Positions 52,768 through 56,706 of a stretch of 56,706 nucleotides of DNA are shown one piece after another. The notes beneath the pieces are model-generated. The model saw only the letters and a program-made list of their open reading frames with translations. It ran no database searches and had not been told where the DNA came from. This stretch comes from Gemmatimonadota bacterium (GTDB lineage: Bacteria > Gemmatimonadota > Gemmatimonadetes > Gemmatimonadales > Gemmatimonadaceae): positions 1 through 56,706 of the forward strand of contig JANYHJ010000155.1 of the NCBI GenBank assembly GCA_025359135.1. The letters run 5' to 3'. Each line of letters begins with the position of its first letter. Within the stretch, counting starts at the first letter, position 1. The position numbers and the translations under genes were made by a program.

Positions 52768-54795
52768 CTACACGGGCGGGCGCCCGATCCTGTCCAGCAG
52801 TTCGGCTTCGGTGATCACGGCGACGCCCAGCGTGCGCGCCTTGTCGAGCTTGCTTCCGGCGTCCCCTCCGGCCACGAGCAACGACGTCTTCTTCGACACG
52901 CTGTCCGTCACCCGCCCACCGGCCTGCTCGATCAGCTGCGTGGCCTGGCCGCGGGAGAGCGTGGGCAGCGTTCCTGTGAGGACGACGGTGAGACCCTTGA
53001 GGGCACCGTCGGCCTCGGCCGCCTGAGGTTCCGTGAAGGTAAGCCCCCGGCGTCGCAGTTTCTCGACCAGGCGGCGCGCCCACGCATCCTGGAACCAGGC
53101 CGCCACGCTCTCGGCGATGATCGGACCGATGCCGCGCACCGCGTTGATGGCCGCCTGGTCGGCGCTGGCCAGTGCGTCCATCTCCCCGAAGTGGCGTGCC
53201 AGCAGTTCCGCGGCGCCCTCGCCCACGTGCCGGATGCCGAGCGCGAACAGCAGCCGCGAGAGCGGTTGCTGCTTGCTCGTCGCGAGCGCATCTACCAGCA
53301 ACTGTGCGCTGCGCTCGGCGAAACCGTCCAGCTCCTCGAGTCTCGTTGTCGTGAGGTCGTAGAGATCCGACGGATCCTTCACGAGGCCGGCCTCGACGAA
53401 CTGCGAAATGCGCGCCTCCGAGAGCCCGCGGATGTCCATCGCGCCGCGCGACGCAAAGTGGATGAGCGCCTCGAGCCGCCGTCCCGGGCACGCCACGTTC
53501 GGGCAGAAGACGTCCACTTCGTCGCCCTCGTTCGCGACCGGCGTACTGCACACGGGACACGCGCCCGGCGGCACCCACGGCACTTCTTTGCCCGTGCGCT
53601 TGTCGGCCACCGGGCCGATCACCTGCGGAATGACGTCACCGGCACGGCGCACCTGCACCCGGTCGCCGACGCGCAGGTCCTTCTGCGCGATCAACTGCGC
53701 GTTGTGCAGCGTCGCGTTGCGCACCGTGACCCCGCCGATCTCGACAGGCTCGAGCTCCGCCCACGGGTTCAGCTTGCCCGTGCGCCCCACGTTCACGTTG
53801 ATGCTGAGGAGCGTCGTCTCCTCGATCGTCGCCGCGAACTTGCGCGCGATCGCCCAGCGCGGCACCCGGCCCGCCACGACACCGAGCTCCGCGTGAAGCG
53901 CGAGCGGATCGACCTTCACCACGCCGCCGTCGATGTCGAACGGGAGCTGTTCGCGCTGGACGTGCTCGAGGTGGTGCGCCCACGCATGTACCTGGGCTAG
54001 CGACTCGCAGCGCTGGCGGTGCGGCGCCACGGGAATCCCCCATTCGGCCAGCCGCTCGAGCAGTTGCGTCTGCGACTCGAAGGGGAGTGGCGCGTTGTCG
54101 GGCAGCGCGAAGGTGTAGCCCCAGAAGCGCAGCGGACGCTGGGCGGTCGAGCGCGGGTCCTTCTGGCGAAGGGCGCCGGCGGCCGAGTTGCGGGGATTCA
54201 TGAACACCGGCTCGCCGGCCTGCACCCGTTCCTCGTTCATGCGATCGAAGCCGTCGAAGGTCATGTAGACCTCGCCGCGGATCTCGATCAATTCGGGCCA
54301 GCCGGCGCCGAGCAGGCGCAGCGGAATCTCCTGCAGCGTGCGCAGGTTGGCGGTGATGTCCTCGCCGATCGTGCCGTTGCCCCGTGTCGCGCCGGTCACC
54401 AGCACACCCTTTTCGTAGGTGAGCGACACGGCCGCGCCATCGATCTTGAGCTCGCAGCTGTAGCCGCTCGTGCGCACGCCTTCGCCGACGAGCCGCACGG
54501 CCGAGTCCTCCCAGGCTTGCAGCTCGTCGTCCGACATCGCGTTGTCGAGCGACGCCATCGGCGCCAGGTGCGTGTGTTTGGTGAGGTGACTCGCCGCGAC
54601 GTCAGCGCCAACGCGCAATGTCGGGGAGTCGGCGGTGCGCAGCTCGGGGTGTTGGGCCTCGAGCGCCTGCAGCTCGCGGAAACGCTCGTCGTACTCGCCA
54701 TCGGCCATGATCGGCCGGTCGTCGATGTAGTAGGCGCGCGAGGCGCGCGTGAGCAGCTCCCGCAACTCGGCGGCACGGCGCGCGGGAACGTTCAC
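52768..54795 (-). CDS. ligA: NAD+-dependent DNA ligase
   Basis: Seals nicks in replication and repair. 675 residues, the usual length. N-terminal Ia domain with YYIDDRPIMADGEYDERF, the adenylation lysine K117 in ELKIDG, the OB-fold, a four-cysteine zinc finger (CPVC and CPNVAC), helix-hairpin-helix repeats and a C-terminal BRCT domain (LTVVLTGTLPTLSRGQATQL, 20 residues). First gene of a ligA-V4R pair. Confidence 0.98.
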   Translation of the reverse strand: MNVPARRAAELRELLTRASRAYYIDDRPIMADGEYDERFRELQALEAQHPELRTADSPTLRVGADVAASHLTKHTHLAPMASLDNAMSDDELQAWEDSAVRLVGEGVRTSGYSCELKIDGAAVSLTYEKGVLVTGATRGNGTIGEDITANLRTLQEIPLRLLGAGWPELIEIRGEVYMTFDGFDRMNEERVQAGEPVFMNPRNSAAGALRQKDPRSTAQRPLRFWGYTFALPDNAPLPFESQTQLLERLAEWGIPVAPHRQRCESLAQVHAWAHHLEHVQREQLPFDIDGGVVKVDPLALHAELGVVAGRVPRWAIARKFAATIEETTLLSINVNVGRTGKLNPWAELEPVEIGGVTVRNATLHNAQLIAQKDLRVGDRVQVRRAGDVIPQVIGPVADKRTGKEVPWVPPGACPVCSTPVANEGDEVDVFCPNVACPGRRLEALIHFASRGAMDIRGLSEARISQFVEAGLVKDPSDLYDLTTTRLEELDGFAERSAQLLVDALATSKQQPLSRLLFALGIRHVGEGAAELLARHFGEMDALASADQAAINAVRGIGPIIAESVAAWFQDAWARRLVEKLRRRGLTFTEPQAAEADGALKGLTVVLTGTLPTLSRGQATQLIEQAGGRVTDSVSKKTSLLVAGGDAGSKLDKARTLGVAVITEAELLDRIGRPPV

Positions 54796-54835
54796 GAGCG
54801 ACGCCCCCGCGTCCGGGACCCCACGCCCCTCAAGG

Positions 54836-55360
54836 TCAGCCCTCGCCCTCGGCGTCGGCGTTCGCGTCCGGCGCGAGGCCGCCCTGCAGCAGGAAATTCT
54901 CCACGAAGAACATGCCCGGCTCGCCGGCGCGCTTCACCATGCGGAGCAGGGTGTCCATGCTCGCGACTTCCTCGCGCTGCTCGTTGACGAACCACTCCAT
55001 CGCGTTCTTGGTGAGGTGGTCGGATTCCTTGATCGCGACGTCGACGAGGTGGTTGATCTGCTTGGTCACGCGCAGCTCGGAGTCGAGGCCGAGCTTGACG
55101 GCGCTCGCCGTGTCCTTGAACGCCTTGGTGGGCGCCGGGATGGCCGGAATCGCGAGTTCACCACCTGCGTCGGCGATGTAGCGCACGAAGCGCAGTGCGT
55201 GGGCGCGCTCCTCGTTCGACTGGTTGAGGAAGTGCTTCGCCAGCGCCGGCAGTCCCTCTCCGTCGAAGTACGCGGAGATCATGAGGTACTGGTTGCTGGC
55301 GGACAGCTCGTTGCCGACCTGCTCGTTGAGCAGCGCGGTCATGGTCTTGCTGATGAGCAT
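54836..55360 (-). CDS. ftn: Ferritin
   Basis: Iron-storage nanocage protein, 174 residues. The four-helix bundle carries ferroxidase ligands in NELSASNQY (Glu18) and SNEERAHA (Glu50, Glu51, His54) and in a later EWFVNEQREE segment. Non-haem ferritin, not bacterioferritin: the haem-binding Met is absent. Ends with an acidic tail. 40 bp before the ligA start; separate transcript likely. Confidence 0.94.
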   Translation of the reverse strand: MLISKTMTALLNEQVGNELSASNQYLMISAYFDGEGLPALAKHFLNQSNEERAHALRFVRYIADAGGELAIPAIPAPTKAFKDTASAVKLGLDSELRVTKQINHLVDVAIKESDHLTKNAMEWFVNEQREEVASMDTLLRMVKRAGEPGMFFVENFLLQGGLAPDANADAEGEG

Positions 55361-55393
55361 CGGAATGGTCGCGTGGTCAGGGTGGGACGGGGC

Positions 55394-56170
55394 TCAGTGC
55401 CCCGCCTGCTCTTCGAATACGGTGAGGGCCACGCCGACGAGGCGATCGAGCTCACGGCCCGCGTGCGGACCGAGCACCGCCTCGCTGCCGTCGAGCGGCT
55501 GCGCGTCGTCGACGCGTTCGAGCAGCCGGCGCAGGAACGCCAGCAGCGCGATGCGGCGTCCTTCGGTGGCCCGTTCCTCGTCCTTCGTGTTGCCGTCCTT
55601 GAGCAGCGCCTCGAAGCGGTGCGCATGTCGCAGCGCGCGCGCCGTGGTCACCGCCACGACCTGCACGAAGCGGATGTCCTCGTCGGTGAGCGGCGGCAGT
55701 GAGCGGCGCGTGCGCAGGAACAACGCGCCCACCACCTGCGCGCGCCACTTGATCGGCACCACGATCACGGCACGCACATGGCGCAGCGTGAGCATCGGCC
55801 ATGCCAGGCGCAGCGAGGGCTCCTGCGACACGTCGGGAATGTGCACCGTCTCGCCGCTCTCGAGCGCGCGCTGCAGCTCGGGATAGCGGGTCATGTCGAC
55901 TTCGAGGTTCCGGATCGTCGGATCCTCGTAGCTCGCCACGAGGCGCGCGCCCGGCTGTTCGCTGAAGAGGAACACCGAGCAACGATCGAGGTCGAACGTC
56001 TCGCCCAGCTTGCCGGCGACGACGTTGAGGATCTCCGGGTACCGGGTGGCTCCCGCGATTCCCTGCAGGATGTCGACCATCGCGACCAGGTTCTCGCGTT
56101 CGCGCGTCAACTCGGCGACACTCGCGCGCAAGGCGAGCAGCTCGGCAGCGTCCGACGTGGGGTCTGTCAC
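55394..56170 (-). CDS. GAF-domain protein, probable sensor
   Basis: 258 residues from GTG 56170. An N-terminal coiled coil (LLALRASVAELTRERENLVA) leads into a GAF domain (LDRCSVFLFSEQPGARLVAS to VVPIKWRAQVVGALFLRT), followed by a helical C-terminal region. No histidine kinase, GGDEF or HTH domain follows, so it may be a GAF ligand sensor working with other proteins. Start is uncertain; the longer frame overlaps the divergent neighbour. Confidence 0.75.
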   Translation of the reverse strand: MTDPTSDAAELLALRASVAELTRERENLVAMVDILQGIAGATRYPEILNVVAGKLGETFDLDRCSVFLFSEQPGARLVASYEDPTIRNLEVDMTRYPELQRALESGETVHIPDVSQEPSLRLAWPMLTLRHVRAVIVVPIKWRAQVVGALFLRTRRSLPPLTDEDIRFVQVVAVTTARALRHAHRFEALLKDGNTKDEERATEGRRIALLAFLRRLLERVDDAQPLDGSEAVLGPHAGRELDRLVGVALTVFEEQAGH

Positions 56171-56308
56171 GGCGTGGCTCAGGGGACGGTGTGAAGGCAA
56201 CGCGAAAGCTACGCTGGACGCTCCCGGAACGCATCGCGCGCGCGCGGGTTTGCGCATCGCCCCGGCGCGCGGTACATCTGTCCGTTCGTGCGGCGCCTCG
56301 AGGGTGAC

Positions 56309-56706
56309 GTGCGTCACCCGCTTCGACTCCACCCGCCCTTGTCCCCTTCACGATCGCTCGACGTCCGCGCGCTCATCGAGCGCAAGCGCGACGGCCATGC
56401 GCTCTCCAGCGAGCAGTGGGGCGCGTTCGCGCAGGGCGTGGCCGATGACACGGTACCCGACTACCAGGCCGCCGCACTGCTCATGGCCGCGTGGATTCGC
56501 GGCATGAACCTCGACGAGACGCGCGCCCTCACCGAGGCCATGCTGCGCTCCGGCACCGTGCTCGACCTCGAGCACCTCGGCCGCGCGCGCATCGACAAGC
56601 ACTCGACCGGTGGCGTCGGCGACAAGGTGTCGCTCGTGCTCGCGCCGCTCATCGCCTCGCTCGGCGTGGCCGTGCCGATGATGTCGGGCCGCGGACTCGG
56701 TCACAC
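56309..56706 (+). CDS. Pyrimidine-nucleoside (thymidine) phosphorylase, N-terminus only
   Basis: Phosphorolysis of thymidine/uridine. The visible ~130 residues have the N-terminal helical domain and the KHSTGGVGDKVSL phosphate-binding motif, followed by PMMSGRGLGH, diagnostic of the NP-II family. The start is unclear: GTG 56309 (GAGGG just upstream) or TTG 56339; upstream GTG 56288 is also in frame. Truncated by the window edge. Complements the tdk gene in thymidine salvage. Confidence 0.9.
   Translation, partial: MRHPLRLHPPLSPSRSLDVRALIERKRDGHALSSEQWGAFAQGVADDTVPDYQAAALLMAAWIRGMNLDETRALTEAMLRSGTVLDLEHLGRARIDKHSTGGVGDKVSLVLAPLIASLGVAVPMMSGRGLGH

Overview
This is a 56.7 kb window of high-GC chromosomal DNA with dense, tightly overlapping genes and strong GC bias at third codon positions. 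Several gene families present (Omp85-type outer-membrane protein, lipoproteins, TIV-pilin-like minor pilins, single-chain glycine dehydrogenase, NurA/HerA, FG-GAP proteins) suggest a diderm bacterium of the Gemmatimonadota type. That assignment is an inference from gene content and style; no rRNA or tRNA gene was found. No CRISPR array, phage, plasmid or insertion sequence was recognised.

Layout. 1-6.1 kb (minus): lipoyl synthase followed by a complete pyruvate dehydrogenase operon (lipA-pdhA-pdhB-pdhC-lpdA), with glycine oxidase thiO upstream and a perfect 32-bp AT-rich palindrome at the thiO/lipA junction. 6.1-12.3 kb: small membrane protein, glycosyltransferase, M28 peptidase lipoprotein, two unknown proteins and an Omp85-family outer-membrane protein. 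12.3-20.3 kb (minus): octanoyltransferase-like gene, then a complete oligopeptide ABC importer and a POT peptide transporter. 20.5-25.3 kb: gcvP (plus), then gcvH, coaE and an AraC-type regulator (minus). 25.4-29.8 kb (plus): four minor-pilin genes. 29.9-32.2 kb (minus): thymidine kinase and a protein that looks like a DEAD-box helicase with its catalytic motifs eroded. 32.2-41.9 kb (plus): one long translationally coupled operon: aminotransferase, unknown protein, stand-alone RAM domain, NurA, HerA, Mre11/SbcD, Rad50/SbcC and a tandem GNAT protein. 42.0-44.4 kb: two tiny genes, a candidate structured RNA with promoter and terminator, then a PTPS-folE-SDR operon. 44.5-56.7 kb: SET-domain protein, FG-GAP protein, acyl-CoA ligase, ParA/TPR/lipoprotein cluster, a phosphoribosyltransferase with a histone-H1-like tail, V4R protein, NAD+ DNA ligase, ferritin, GAF protein and the start of a pyrimidine nucleoside phosphorylase.

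How it fits together. Lipoic-acid metabolism is a recurring theme: lipA and a LipM-like transferase make the cofactor used by PdhC and GcvH, and GcvP is GcvH's partner. The most noteworthy system is the archaeal-style nurA-herA-mre11-rad50 DNA end-resection set in a bacterium, in one operon with a double acetyltransferase. The second is the ~190-nt candidate RNA upstream of the putative tetrahydrobiopterin operon, which shows mutually exclusive terminator and antiterminator pairings. A family of palindromic repeats sits both between convergent genes, where it may act as terminator, and in frame inside the linkers of the PdhC protein.
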